From contig CP141146.1 in NCBI GenBank assembly GCA_035235625.1, positions 17,230,501-17,294,500 on the forward strand: a stretch of DNA of 64,000 nucleotides. The letters are read 5' to 3'. Numbering within the stretch: position 1 is the stretch's first letter; each line of letters begins with the position of its first letter. The notes under the pieces are model-generated. The model ran no database searches. It was not told where the DNA came from and saw only the letters and a program-made list of their open reading frames with translations. The translations under genes and the position numbers were made by a program. This DNA is from Saururus chinensis (lineage: Eukaryota; Streptophyta; Magnoliopsida; Piperales; Saururaceae). Of the stretch, positions 24,574 to 36,874 are shown in pieces.

Positions 24574-25075
24574 ACATGGTATGTTAGACATCAAGAGAGT
24601 AAATTAATGGCAAACTGAATAGCTTTTGCCTATTCGAATTAGTTTCTGTAGCTGTACCTCCAATCTATCAAAGGTCCTCAAGCAATACTCAGTCCAAAAG
24701 TGTCAAGATTTGTATAAACTTTGTGTCCCATAAAAAGTGTCAAAATTTTCAGTGTGCAAAGGATTGTTCTGAATGGGGCAGACTTCATGGAATAAAACTT
24801 GATACTTTTAACCATGTTTTAGATATAATCCCCACTCTTAAAATTTTACTCTCTCCATCTAGCTCTATTTAATTTTTCAAAATGAACTAAAATTAATTAT
24901 TTTAAAAAATTAAATAGAACTATTAATATGGGACAAAGGTTGTCCTTATTTTTCAATCAAGACACTCTTTCCTAATCTAGGACAAGTATTTCTTTATTCA
25001 TTATCCTAACATTTACGTTAAACAAGAACAGTCCGCGCATGTGGGCTCCCATGTAAATAAGTTGCGTCTAAGTAC
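24574..25075. other. AT-rich spacer
   Basis: No gene, element end or RNA is recognised. The missing next exon of the GDSL fragment would be expected here on the minus strand, but I do not see it. Confidence 0.3.
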
Positions 25076-25344
25076 CTCAATGGTGCCATTCCGGGCCTGG
25101 TTAGCGGTGTAGTCATTGCCAGCAGCACTGACCCTGGCCAAGGACGAATCGATGTCCGATCTTGTGTAGGTTCCTTGGGCAATCATTTCCTGAAAAATGT
25201 CGATCTGGGTTGTCAAGTTTGGTGCCATTGACGAAGTGTCCAACACTCCAGTTCCTCCATAGGCGAAGTTCATCCCCTTGTTTAGCCGTTTCTTACTCTT
25301 CCTCCATTGGTATGGGATGGCGAAGAGTGAAGCTAAAACATACA
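25076..25344 (-). pseudogene. GDSL esterase/lipase exon, isolated fragment
   Basis: On the minus strand this reads PYQWRKSKKRLNKGMNFAYG, GTGVLDT, NLTTQIDIFQEMIAQGTYTR and SAAGNDYTANQARNGTIE. These are the central blocks of plant GDSL esterases/lipases, secreted acyl hydrolases: GMNFAYGGTGV, TTQID, and the V-(S)-x-x-GNDY block that holds the asparagine of the oxyanion hole. The exon ends in a good donor (gag then gtactt at 25,075-25,070) and may begin after an AG at 25,346-25,345. The GDS nucleophile block upstream and the DxxH catalytic pair downstream are both absent, so this is one exon and not a gene. The codons are uninterrupted. Confidence 0.75.
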
Positions 25345-26223
25345 CTTGAAATCAGGGGAAAGAGAGAGAGAACAATTAATTTGTAATATGTAAATAAAAT
25401 TGAATTACATAGGCTGGCTATATGGGAAAAGAGCCTAACTAGATACTTAAGGGAGAGCAGCTTGCAACTTTCAGAGAATATATCAGATCATCAATAAAAA
25501 ATCCCTTCAAGGGACACAAACAAGTAGGAAATGGCAGCACATAGGAGTAAGAGTTCATATACCTGGAATTCAAATACTTGGCTGGCAAGATTTAGACCAA
25601 AGCTTAATTATAAGGTGCTGGAGAGGAAGTGAAGCTAACTCTTGCTTTTTCAACATAACAAATTACAGATAATAAACTTCTACAAAAGCAACTAAGTAAA
25701 AATGTTACTCTTAAGGCTTAATATCCAAAACAGGCCCCTATTACCATTTTCCACACTATATAACTAATTTATTAAAAACCAGAAATGGATACTCGTAATC
25801 AGAACAAATAATACTCATGCCTGAACAGATCTAATGTACACATGCACATGCACCTTGAAAATCTGCAAATCATAATGTTCATTTATGTCCAATGTTTCTT
25901 AATTCATGCAAAACTGATAGCAAGTTATATATAGAATAACTAGCATGTACATGATAGATAGAAAACTCCTGCCCATAAGTAGTTGTGAAATATTTTTGAG
26001 TATAAGAAAAATTCCTTTACTATAAGAAGTAAGCATTCAGGGAAGCAAAAATAATTTTTAACAAACACTACATGACCAACAAATATGTTGTAACACGAAT
26101 GCCAAACACAAAAACACATAATGAGGACATAATATGATGAAATCTAATCACTAAGCACTTAAGTAGCTCAACCTAAACATTTTAAAAAACATATGCTGTA
26201 TTGGTCTAACCAGAAGGAATTAC
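25345..26223. other. Spacer between the GDSL and RRP44 fragments
   Basis: AT-rich DNA without a recognisable exon on either strand. It could be intron-like DNA carried along with the fragments or unrelated spacer. Confidence 0.3.
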
Positions 26224-26373
26224 TTGTGGTGAAAAGACAAAGAATTTCAAGAGGGAGTTAGCACAAAGCGATCGTAGACGGTTCTAAACTATAAGGTTCT
26301 TGTTTTTCACCTCCTCCAACACTACGGACAATACCACCACATTCTCAATCGACGGATTCTCTAGTAAATCAAT
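26224..26373 (-). pseudogene. RRP44/DIS3 exosome nuclease exon fragment
   Basis: The minus strand reads 50 codons between an acceptor (gcttcatag) and a donor (ccacaa then gtaatt): IDLLENPSIENVVVLSVVLE, then EVKNKNLIV, a TAG stop (26,286-26,284), then NRLRSLCANSLLKFFVF. This is part of the N-terminal PIN domain of RRP44 (DIS3), the catalytic subunit of the RNA exosome, in which plant proteins read close to VVVLSVVLEEVKNKN and VYNRIRALC. The stop stands where a tyrosine is expected, one base change away. The rest of the roughly 900-residue protein is absent. It is a relic of a gene copy, possibly moved by a transposon. Confidence 0.75.
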
Positions 26374-26779
26374 CTATGAAGCAAAAACAAAAAATAATTC
26401 CAACATTCCAAAGAATTAAAATAAATTAGGTAAAATTATCCACTTATCTATCTGTCAAATAAACTTAACCATTTCATTTAACTTCTTTAGCGGTATATAT
26501 GGTAGAAATAGCAAAGCATAAAACAGGTACTGTTGGTAGCGCTACTGGCTACTTCCAAGATGCTATCAAGAATGGCCGTTATCGACCCTTCATATAATCT
26601 TTGTAATAGAACATCATGACAAGAGTAACTAGTGTAGGTAGATTCTCAACGAAAGAAACGAGGTTGCTGCATATAGGTTGTTGTTAGAAGACTCTAATGA
26701 TCAACCTCTGGTAGAAGAAATCAACGGCAATATTTCCTGTAGAAATATTTTTTTTTATTCAATTTCTTGCATAGTGATA
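26374..26779. other. Spacer with one weakly coding-like patch
   Basis: Positions 26,527-26,600 read TGTVGSATGYFQDAIKNGRY on the plus strand before a stop. I do not recognise this. Nothing else stands out. Confidence 0.25.
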
Positions 26780-28345
26780 TGTCATACCCCTATTAGAATT
26801 AGATTGAAATTATATTTCAGCTTTTTTAGATTAGATTTCCTTTCTTAGAATAAGTAGGATTTGCTATTTCAATTAAATTATAATTTATAATTAGACTAGG
26901 ATTATTTTTCCATATGCTAGTAAGATTAATTATTAATTCTTCTATAAATTATAGTGCACAACTATGTGCTAATTAATGAATAAAAAATTTAGCAATTAGT
27001 CTCTTAATTAGTTTGCTCTCTCCATCTTTCTACACTTCCCTTTTCATTGTGTAAACTGTAGTCTACATCACTGGTACCGGAGTATTCCCTCCTGCGCCCT
27101 TTGCCCTCACACCCTCCCTTTTGGCACTATGACCAGCCTACAACAGAAGATCCTCAATACGATGGTTGCACACTCCATCGCATTAGACCTGTCTACGCTC
27201 TGAGATGTACCCGTCTTAGAGTACTCTCCCGCCAGCCGACTTCACTCTCGTATTACTCAACTTGAGAAATGTGTTAATGATGAGGGTCTAGAACTTACCG
27301 AGGTTAACCGATTGTTGATGTTGCCCAGCTAACGGTTCGACTGCCACTTTGACCAACTCTTGCTAGCCATCCAACAAGAGCGACTCTTGCCTCCGGCTTT
27401 GGAATCCCCTCTACCACCGACGACCAGCTTCTCCTTGGAGCTACGGTGCCCTGCCAACAGTTCCTATTATGACAGTTTGCGGTTGCAGCTTGCATCCATC
27501 CACCCAGCAGGGATCCTTCTGCTTCCTGTTGCACTGACATGCTTCGGATCACCGTCGACGTGTGAATCAGATTCTGCAGCATCCGCTTTCTCTGCTCCTC
27601 TTCTACCGAACGCCCCTGCCACCTCTGCTCACACGCTCACTTTGGCCTCCAGCTCAGCTGGTCCATCGCCGCGCCTTTTTCTCCAGCCACACCCTTCTTA
27701 CGAAACAAGTTGCCCCAGTCGCTTCGCCGCCCTGATTGCCGTTGTCTAGTGATCTTTGCAGCGCTCTCTAGAATCCCACCGGTACACGGCCGTCAAGGCA
27801 GTTACTTTCTAGTCGGAATCGCTGACGATGGTCTTTGCCAATGAGTCTCTCATTTCGTCCTCCATCGCCGCCACTCAGCCACCATATGTTCCAGCCAATC
27901 TGGTCGTCCTAGCCACTGTCTGGCCTTCCAAACAATCGCTTGCCCCCATCTCCATGGACATCTCAGCCACTGTCGCTTGTGATGCTGCTCCATCGGGGTC
28001 CATCATGGCAGCCACCCTTCTCCTTTCAGCCACCTCAGGTGCACCGCCAGCATTTGGAGTCGGTTTCTTTCCGTCTGCTGTGTCTTCTCTCCTTCTCCAA
28101 GTGCCATTTGGATCCTCTACTTCTGCTGCGAGTGGCCATGATGCAGCACCACTGCTGCTTAAATCTGCCGTCAGGATGCTGCCTCACCTATGCTCGCTGC
28201 TCCCAGATGAGATAGCCCTTCCAACTGGATGATGTCCAGCCACCGGATCATGGCCTTGATCATCTAGTCGCCTGGTCACATCCTCTTCTGCATGACCCTC
28301 AGCCACCCACCATGAATCTCGTTACTCTTGATGTTATGGCTGGGG
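26780..28345 (+). mobile_element. LTR retrotransposon fossil: 5' LTR, primer site, gag-like region
   Basis: A 291-bp LTR runs from tgtcataccccta (26,780) to tctacatca (27,070). Two bases later comes tggtaccggagt, which resembles the initiator-Met tRNA primer site tggtatcagagc. The next 1.2 kb is GC-richer and begins with a gag-like start (MTSLQQKILNTMVAHSIALD at about 27,129). Later open frames at 27,360-27,749 and 27,828-28,232 are low-complexity Ser/Ala/Pro and out of step with each other. There is no pol and no second LTR. The element is broken and truncated. Confidence 0.6.
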
Positions 28346-30864
28346 TTTTTTAAATAATATTTTTGAAGTAAATGCACTGAAAAATTGAGTAATTTTTTTT
28401 ATTTTATTATTTAAATTAAATAATGCAAACCAACGACTAAAATAAGATCCAATATGTGGCTGCCGTTTTCCAACATAATAAAAATATCAAACTATGATTA
28501 ACAATAATAGTCGTTCAAATTTATTAAATAAAGAGCTAGTCTCATCCTTGTGCAAAATCTAATAACCATTTAAGAATAACAAATGAAGTATAAAATTACA
28601 ACTCTCATGCCTTATTATAATCTATTAAAAATAAAGTAAATCCTACTTTGAAGCAGTGAGTCCCCGCTCCACGAATCCAGCTACTCTGCTGCTCCTCCTC
28701 TGAGGTACCTAAATCAGGAGATGCATGCGTATACCTATTTATACTCAATAGGATCAAACAAGTTTATAAAACCCATTGAAGGACTAAGCTTTGGTTTTTA
28801 ATTATTATTCATAAGCCACCAATAATTATTCTATCGTTATCGAATTTTGTCACAACCAAGCCCCTCAACCCACCCTCACGGTGTTAAAGGTCTTAGGACA
28901 TTAAAGTCCCAATATATGAGACTAACACACAAATATAAATTAAACAGATCGAGAGATTAATTTCTGCAAAATCCCTAAACGGCAAACTCCAGCCTTGAAG
29001 TAGACTTCTTAACAGCAGCTTGACCCAAATCCCTATGCTTCTCAATAGCCTGCCACTAATATGGAAAAATGGATCCCAACTGTGCTCATGGAGACAAATT
29101 GGCGAGAAACATAAGCCTTCCATGATGCTCTTACAACTCCGCTTTTCGTATGTACTATATGGTCATAGGAAGACCTGCGGGAAACTCGCGGTAAAGACCT
29201 TTATAGCCAATACCCAAACTGTCGTGGCCATGAAGAAAGCATATTGCAATCTCTACCATTCCCCAACTTTGGTAGAAATAAGACATGGAAGACATTATAA
29301 AGTTAAAACCCTAAGGAACCTAAGACCATATGGCTCAGAGTTCCAAATAGTCAAAACAAAGTCCGTAATAATTTAATTAGGTCACACGTTCATTCAAAGG
29401 AACGAATCCGTTTTCACACCATTTATCAACCTGCAATCAACCCTTGAAGGTAAATTAGTAAGATTACTATATTAGTTTGGGTATTGTTAGACAATGTGAA
29501 CCCCTCTCGTCCCATGGTAAGGTTTTAACTATTTATTTATTATTTTTATTATGATATATATTCAAAATACTAAAATGGGAGGGAAATAGACAAGAACCGG
29601 GCCGGCTCAGATTAATTGATCTGGCCAAACCCACAACTAGTGTGGGTCAGCTCGGGAACACTTCGTCTTTGTCACAGCTTCTCTAAAACTTCCTCCATGA
29701 AGACCAGGGCAAATGATGTATGGTTGGCGAGCTATCGCCGGCCTTCCTGCCCTGGTTTGCAGGAAAACTTCTGCCGCAACTTGAAGGTCCTCCCGAACGA
29801 TTCAGTTCGCTCAAGAAAGTTGAAACCTTCCCCATCCCGTACGCACCCAAGGAGGAGGAGGGTATGTGGCCTGTGAGCTGCTACTCTTCCGGCTGCCTAG
29901 GACCGCAAGGAAACTTCTTTTGTCGACCCTGGTTGGTGTTTGTAGAGGTGTCCATTCGTTCTCCATGACTATATAAAAAAATTTCTTCCAACACAAATGT
30001 CTAATCAAAATTTCTACCGCCAGAAATAGGGCACAAACTGCCCATCATGCGGCAATGACTCGTCCCAATCCACAAGCCCGTTATGGGTCTACCCTAACCG
30101 CTCCGACCGTTCACTGCTCCTCAGGCCCAACGACTGGTTGTTCCATCGCTGGGTTTGAAGCTCAAAGTGCATGGGAAGAAAATGTAAATAATTTGCATTG
30201 GATGTCCAATGCGTGTTCGCTGGCAAAGTCTATACGTTCGCCATTGCATTCGGCCTCCAAGAGATGCATAGACGACGAGCCACTCACCAGCCATCCGGCT
30301 TCCTATTTCTCATAATCGGAATTTTGGCCATGGCTACCATCGGCCAGTGTGCCACCCACTGTGTTGTGCATCCATTAACAGTCTGGTTGTCAAGGCCTCT
30401 CTATCTTAGTTATAATGTCTTCAATACTATTTAATATATTCATAGATTCAAAGTCTCTCATATAGCGATTATAAACAAGGATCCTACCTCTTTCCTGGCG
30501 ATGTCTTTGCGCACATTTCTTCCCCTCGCCTCCATTGCCAGCGACGTACTCCCTTTTCTGGTCACCGGAACCTTCAAGCTCACAACTTTAATGGTTTCTC
30601 CCCAAGGGTTTGAGAAAGAAGATGGGGGCTAGGGTTAGTTTGAGGAGGGTTTAAATAGGTAAGGTAGTGCATGGTATGTAACCTTGGCAACCTCCCCATT
30701 CCTACACCAAGTCACCCTAGGTGATCCCCACTAGGTGGACCCATCTAATTCAATACCCTTATTTACCAAAAACCCTAATCATGTATTTTTCCATCAAATA
30801 AACCCAAAAAAATGGAAAATGACATAAAATTCATAAAAATACCTGGAAATTCCCGGATGATACA
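28346..30864 (-). mobile_element. Ty3/gypsy-type LTR fossil (minus strand, probable)
   Basis: Reverse-complemented, an LTR-like start is seen at 30,864 (tgtatcatccgggaattt). Near 28,725 a gcatgcgtatacctatttatactcaatag stretch parallels the tgcgtgagtatatttatactcagtag stretch of the solo LTR near 32,346. The GC-rich middle (29.6-30.6 kb) has only short chance frames. The left border is uncertain and no flanking duplication was found. About 250 bp near 29,150 recur at the start of the window. Confidence 0.5.
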
Positions 30865-31606
30865 CCCGTTGACCCTCCACCTTGCCGGATGTTGCCCTTG
30901 GCTTCCTCCGTCTCTGTTGGATGTCCTCTTCCTATCACTTTTGGGCAAGACGAAGTGGTCATGTCTCAAGCCAGTCCGAATTGAGTGTAAACAAAATTAC
31001 ATTTTGTAACCGAATCCAACTAATTGATGAAATGGAATAGAATGTTGCATGTACTTGGTGGGAAAAAACCATCCAAATTAAAAGTCATCGAAGGCAATTA
31101 TTTCACAAAATCAACTGTATTTCCTTGCAAAGAGATTCACATATTCGACAAAATCACAGCATTCGGTTGAATGGAATGAAATAATTTTTGTATCCAAACA
31201 CAATTGCAATAGAAACATACACAATCATGTTCAAATCCACAAAATCAAGGGGCTAATTCAGCATTCTAGCCACCAAACATAATTTTGATTCCCTCAATTC
31301 CGCCAGAATAAATTCCATCAATATTTTGATTATGCTCAATTCAATATTCAAATAACCCCTAAATAAGGAACTATAAAACCAATTTAAGCTTCTATTATTT
31401 GGAAACGAAAATAAAATTTAATTCCAAACTAAAGTTACATACTTTAAATAAACTCACCTAAGACAGAAATTCTTAAATAAAATAAAATATAAATAAAATC
31501 AATGTTTTTTCCACATAAAGAGTTTGAGCACGACATTTGGGCAGGTTTAGACCCTAATGGGTCTGATGTCTGCACCATAGATTTAATTGTATCCTTCACA
31601 TTATGC
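30865..31606. other. AT-rich spacer, possible small foldback at 31,252-31,352
   Basis: No gene is seen. A 101-bp stretch begins ggggctaattcagcattc and ends, reverse-complemented, ggggttatttgaatattg, which hints at a tiny MITE, but no target-site duplication flanks it. Confidence 0.3.
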
Positions 31607-31797
31607 TATTTTCAAGGGAAAATTATTTAAATAATAATTTTAAAAAAATTATTTGCCAATTCGGACCACTTTGGGAAATATTTCCTAAAGTGGTGTTGTT
31701 TTTTGCCATGCAGGTGCTAGCCAAGTAGCTAGCGCTTGCGTGGCTTTTTTCGTCCTTAGGAAGGACGAAATCAGTACTCATATACTTCCCTCTATTT

Positions 31798-31968
31798 ACT
31801 CTCTCTCTCTCCTTTTTTTTCTCTCTCTTCACTCTCTCTCTCCTCTCATCTTTCTCTCTCTTCTCTCTCTATTCACTATCTCTCTCTCTCCTATTTCTTT
31901 ACCTTCTCTCTCTATTCACTCTCTCCTCTTTGTCTCCCTTCTCTATCTCTCTCTTCACTATCTCTTCT
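31798..31968. repeat. CT-rich microsatellite arm, left part
   Basis: Imperfect (CT)n with ttcact spacers forms the left arm of the foldback. It ends in cttct (31,964-31,968), the target duplicated by the solo LTR. Confidence 0.9.
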
Positions 31969-33702
31969 TGTAACGCCCGCCCATTATTGGATAATATAAT
32001 ATTAATGGTCCTGTCCGACGTGCGTAATTAGTACACACGAACCGGACTGACGGGCGTTAATCGTAAAACGATCATATGCTCAATGTAAAATACGTCGGAG
32101 TAATTGCACAGCCAAGAATAATAAAAACGCATTTATAAAAAGTTTATAACATAAGCTTAATATACATACCAAAATTTACTGTACATGGAGCTAGTAGTTA
32201 TACAAAAACATGATTATCCTGGCACATCATGTCTTTACATATCGGTCACATATATAATTACATTATGTAGCAAACACACGACTACTTGAAAATATTTTCT
32301 TCCTTCCCTTCTTCCATTGTTGCATCACCTGCATAGTCTGGGGGTGCGTGAGTATATTTATACTCAGTAGGTTTGTTTAAAATCTAAAAGAAATGCTAAG
32401 CAAAACATTTTTAAAATCAAATCAAACAAATTTCACAAATCCAATCAAATCCACAAGCCGCGATACCCAACGGCCTACCTCCGCGCTCATGGGACAACGG
32501 AGGCCACTAAGGGAAGGAGTTTCCCCATGATGCTCCACCCTGTGCGCGCCACTAGCCGATTATTTTTCTCGGCGGGCATCAAAACAGTGTACGAAACCAC
32601 AACACTATGTGGTGCATACGAAATCAATTCACATCGATATACATAGAAAAATTGTCACATAATTCAAAAGAAAATCCATCCATCAGTTAAAACAAGCATT
32701 ATACTCATACTTAAATCAAATACTTAAAGAAAGATTGACTCAAATCAGCAAAGCAGTTATTTAGAGTTTAAAACACCCTACCTTAGCCTTGAGTATAAAA
32801 TTCGTCAATATAAAGACTCCAGAAGATTAAAATAACTCCACCACGGCGTTCAGCACGTTTTCTTTAGTAGAGAATGCCCTTTGAACGGGCAGAATTGGGC
32901 TTGAAATGACTCAGAAACAGTAAAAAGAAGGAATGAAAGGATTAGGGAAGGGGCACGCTTTTCAAGGTCTTAGAGGGGTCGTCTCGAGAAAATAACCCTT
33001 CCGGTGCGTAGAGCACCCTTGATTTGGTAGGAAACGGGTCTTGGAACGTGAAAATCGGACTTAAAACGGGTCTGGAATGGTGAAAACAGTGAAAGGGGTT
33101 GAAAATCGGATGTGGGTGAAAAACTGGCCGGAGAAGGGCTTAAATAGAGGAGGAGGAGGTGTTTTCCGGCGGGCGCCGCTGCCGGAACAGGTGGGCGCCC
33201 ACCGGCGCCGCCACAGAGAACGGCTGGCGCCCACTGGCGCCAGCCGAAACGGAGTGCGCACGTGACGCGCGCGTCCGGCGCGCACCGCGCGGCTGAGCCT
33301 CGCGCCACGCCGCGCCGCGCCGAGCCGAGCCAAACCAAAATTATTTTATTTTAATTTCTATAAAAATTCCAAAAATCGTAACTTCCTATCCCGAACTCGG
33401 TTTTGCGCGTTCTAGGTATCGTTGAGCTCGTATTGACGAGCCCTACGAGACTAGACCACTTATGAACCGTTTTACCCAAATTTTAAAAGTGGGTCCCGCT
33501 GGTTGAACACGTTTCCCGAGGTCGTAACTTTTATTCCCGACCTCTGATTTACGCGTTTTAAGACTTGTTACGCTCGTCTCCACGAGCTCTACCATACTCT
33601 TCTAAAATATTATCTCATAAAAATCTCTAAAAAATATTAAAAACTCCAAAATCATCTTTACTAAAGACAAGAAATTTTACCGAGAAGTTTAGAGTCGTTA
33701 CA
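31969..33702 (-). mobile_element. Solo LTR, 1,734 bp, 5-bp TSD (Ty3/gypsy type)
   Basis: The sequence begins tgtaacgcccgccc and ends agtcgttaca, with cttct on both sides (31,964-31,968 and 33,703-33,707). TG...CA ends with a 5-bp duplication and no internal coding region mark a solo LTR left by recombination between two LTRs. The reverse complement ends cgggcgttaca, like the other LTRs of this window, so minus orientation is likely. Its outer 180 bp resemble the LTR piece ending at 56,465. A GC-rich patch at 33,150-33,330 carries chance frames. Exact matching of the duplications suggests a fairly recent insertion. Confidence 0.85.
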
Positions 33703-34310
33703 CTTCTCTCTCTCCTCTCTCTCTCCTCTCTCTCTCCTCTCTCTCTCTCTCCTCTCTCTTCACTATCTCTTCTCTCTCTCTCTCTCTTCTCTCTCTCCTT
33801 TCTCTCTCCACTCTCTCTCCTCTTTCTCTCTCTATTCACTCTCTCAAAGAGGAGAGAGAGAAAGAGGAGAGAAGAGAGAGAGGAGAGAGTGTGAGAGTGA
33901 AGAGAGAGTGAATAGAGAGAGAAAGAGGAGAGAAGAGAGAGAGTGAAGAGAGAGAAGGGAGAGAGAGATGAGATGAGAGAGAGAGAGAGAGAAGAGAGAG
34001 TGAATAGAGAGAGAAAGAAGAGAGAAGAGAGAGAGAGGGTGAAGAGAGAGAGAGGAGAGAGAGTGAATAGAGAGAGAAGAGAGTGAAAGAGTAGAGAAGA
34101 GAGAGAGGAGGGAGAGTGGAGAGTGTGAAGAGAGAGAGTGAGAGAGAAGAGAGAGTGAGAGAAAGAGGAGAGAAGAGAGAGAGTGGAGAGAGAGAAAGAG
34201 GAGAGAAGAGAGAGTGGAGAGAGAGAAAAAGAGGAGAGAGAGAGAGAGTGGAGAGAGAGTGAAGAGAGATAGAAAAAAAAGAGGAGAGAGAGAGTAAATG
34301 GAGGGATATG
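33703..34310. repeat. CT-to-AG switch microsatellite (palindrome centre)
   Basis: CT-rich repeats run to about 33,846 and then turn abruptly into AG-rich repeats with gagtgaa spacers up to about 34,300. The two halves are inverse in sense, which gives the foldback element its hairpin arms. Long Ser/Leu- or Arg/Glu-rich open frames here are artefacts of the repeat. Confidence 0.9.
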
Positions 34311-34582
34311 AGTAGTGATCTCGACGAAATCAGCACAATGGTATTGATTTCGTCGAAATCAGTACAATGGTAAAGGACAAAATCAGTATACAGTACTTAT
34401 TTCATCCTTTAGAAGGATAAAATCATAATTTTTTTTAAAAAAAAGCCACGCATGCACCAGCTGCTTGGCTGGTGCCTGCATGTCAAAAAATAACACCACT
34501 TTGAAAAATATTTCCCAAAGTGGTCCGAATTGGTAAATATTTTTTTAAAAATTATTATTTAAATAATTTTTCCTATTTTCAA

Positions 34583-35746
34583 TAAGGATAAGGGGGGTTA
34601 GTCAATTTAGATTTTAAAATAAAATATTTGAATTTTAGATTTTTGTGTTAGTCATTGATGATTTAAATTATAGTATTTACAATATAGAGTAAGTGTATCA
34701 AGATTTAGAATAATATATTTAGAATGCAACATTTGCAATCCGGGGTGAGTTAAAAACACAAATCTTATAATATTGGGAATTGAGAACAATGTTTATAATG
34801 TAAGTTTTGGATTTCATCGTACCACCTCTCGAGATGGTCTGAAATCTAATTGAAATGGCTTCTCTTCTCCTTCTCCTTCCTGTATCATGGGGAAATGTTT
34901 TAGGAGAATGAAAGCCAAGGCCAAGAGGGGGAGATCTTTGACGGGATCTTGCATCTTTCCTGGAGAAGCAAGCTCAAGCTCTGTCATCTTCCTCTTCTCC
35001 AGTTCCAGGTACCTCGGATCCCTCTCCTCTCTCATATATTCTCTCTCCCTCCACCATCCTCTACTCGGCTGTCCTAGCCCATCTTCCCTCCACCGTCTCC
35101 CTCTAGGCCATCCTCATTCCTCTATCCTCCATCATCTTCAGGTCAGCTATCCTTGCCACTTTGCCCTCTGTCACCCCTGCTCGGCCCTCCTAGCCCCTCT
35201 ACCCTCCGCCATCCATCCTATCCCTCCCCCTCCTTTCTTCTCTCTCCCTCTCCCTTTTCTTATTTGTTTTACCCTTCGATTCTAATCTTACATTTTTCAT
35301 GTTTTCCTGCTTGGTTGCTCAGCTCATGGCCGATTTCCTCTCCATTTTCTTTCTCCCCTCACAGCGAGTGGATGTTGTTGGTTGTGGGAGCCTGTTTGGT
35401 GACCAATAACACCACCTCCTCTCTTATCTCTATGCTCCCTAATCCTCTCTATTTCCCCCCTTCTCATCTTATCTATGTTTTTTGTTTGTTATTTTCTGAT
35501 TGGATACTCTTGTATTCAGTGAATGTTCATGCCATTTTTACCTTTTTAGTGTAAACAACTATTGAAGTGTGACTTTTGTCTATGGGTATATAGGTTCTAA
35601 TTGTCGTTTAAGATATGGGTGTTCCAATGCAAATTTGTTTTTATCAATCTTCATAGCTTTGCAAGTCCTACAAACTTTTATTTATTATTTATTTTGGGAA
35701 AGAATAATTCCTTATCAGTGAAAAAATGACCTTTGACCGCTTGACT
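34583..35746 (+). other. Possible host region with an exon-like start, unrecognised
   Basis: An open frame from 34,887 reads MGKCFRRMKAKAKRGRSLTG and reaches a splice-donor-like ccaggtacct near 35,007. A second short segment lies after ctcacag near 35,362. CT-rich intron-like DNA lies between. I cannot name a family. This stretch continues across the LTR insertion at 43,284. Confidence 0.25.
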
Positions 35747-36326
35747 TGTAATGCTTGAGATTTTTCAAGACATTTTCTTAAAAAATCAAGATTTTTTTTT
35801 ACAATATAACGGTTGCAAATTGGGAAAAATGACGAATATGAAACCTGTGAAAGTAGTTTTATAATTTAAAATATCACACATCCATTTTTCCCATATAAAT
35901 TTTTTCTTTTTCAATCAAATATCATACGAGCAAACCAAACGTTCTCATGCACTACTGGAAAACAAATGTATGAAATAAATTACTATGATCATAGGCTTTA
36001 AATACAAATCTCTCCAAGGAATCTTTGAATATAGGTCTCATAAACAGTCCACAGTCTAATCCAAATTACAAGTCCAAAAAGTACAAACGTCCCAATTTTC
36101 TTCTCACCCAATACATGAGATCATGACACAAATAATAAAGGCTCACAATGAGTCAAGGGTATACTTGAGCCAATGGAATCAATCCACCCACAAGGTTCCA
36201 AACATAATCCCTCTTACTTACTGAATCCCCAATGTACACTCCAATCCAAACAAAACTCATCTACTCCAATTCTCGGCCGTCAAACTTACATCTCCGTAAT
36301 ATCCATCTCACAGGCATGTAACCATC

Positions 36327-36351
36327 ATATATATATATATATATATATATG
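36327..36351. repeat. (AT)n microsatellite
   Basis: A short pure AT run within the outer LTR. Confidence 0.9.
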
Positions 36352-36874
36352 TCTATCACACATAACATAATTCTATACATAACTTACTAATATACTCGCT
36401 AGCCATCACTAGCATACACATAGTTCACATACATCAAACATATTTTTAGCTCACATGCATGCCATATGCATTTTAAACATATCATCATTTATTGTCTTTC
36501 ACTCTTACATCATGCAATTGGATAATCACATAATACCCAAAGCATTGAAGCCTACAATCCTAGCATGCCACTACATATTCAAATCACACTATCATGAAAT
36601 TATGAGTTCGAAGCTCCCCTAGCTCGCAATCCATGACTTTTGATGGCAAGCACATGATGTTGGCGGCATCGGCAGTGGAGTTGGCGGCCAAAAGAGTCGC
36701 ATAACTAAGAGAGATGATGTCTGGAGTTTTAGTTTGCGCTCTAAGTAATCACAGCAAGACCAAGGAGACAAAAATCAATGCGGAAAAATCCTCGAGAAAG
36801 GTCATGCCAAAGAAATGGAAAGTGCGACAGGAAGTTGAGGGTGGACTAAATAGAAGTCCGTTGGTGGCTAAGAA

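Larger units (their letters stand above)
31616..34573. mobile_element. Foldback Mutator-like element with 9-bp TSD
   Basis: The ends are gggaaaattatttaaataat and, reverse-complemented, ggaaaaattatttaaataat. The inverted similarity runs for about 180 bp or more, including ccaattcggaccactttggg on both arms. The word tattttcaa flanks both sides (31,607-31,615 and 34,574-34,582), the 9-bp duplication typical of the Mutator superfamily. Inside the terminal repeats each arm turns into a microsatellite, CT on the left and AG on the right, so the whole element is one palindrome that turns near 33,846. No transposase is present. Without the nested LTR and its extra 5 bp it would be about 1.2 kb. Confidence 0.85.

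Noticed and set aside
27360-28232. Two plus-strand frames of about 130 codons as host genes
   Set aside because: They are Ser/Ala/Pro low-complexity, lie downstream of an LTR and primer-like site and have no recognisable domain; better read as decayed gag-region DNA.
31252-31352. Possible 101-bp MITE with gggg ends
   Set aside because: The inverted ends are imperfect and no target-site duplication flanks them.
33836-34336. Long Ser/Leu-rich open frame on the minus strand
   Set aside because: It lies entirely in CT/AG microsatellite DNA; the frame is long only because the repeat has no stops.
35949-35975. cactactggaaaac as a CACTA terminus
   Set aside because: No subterminal motif array follows and no partner end was found; it lies within the outer LTR.
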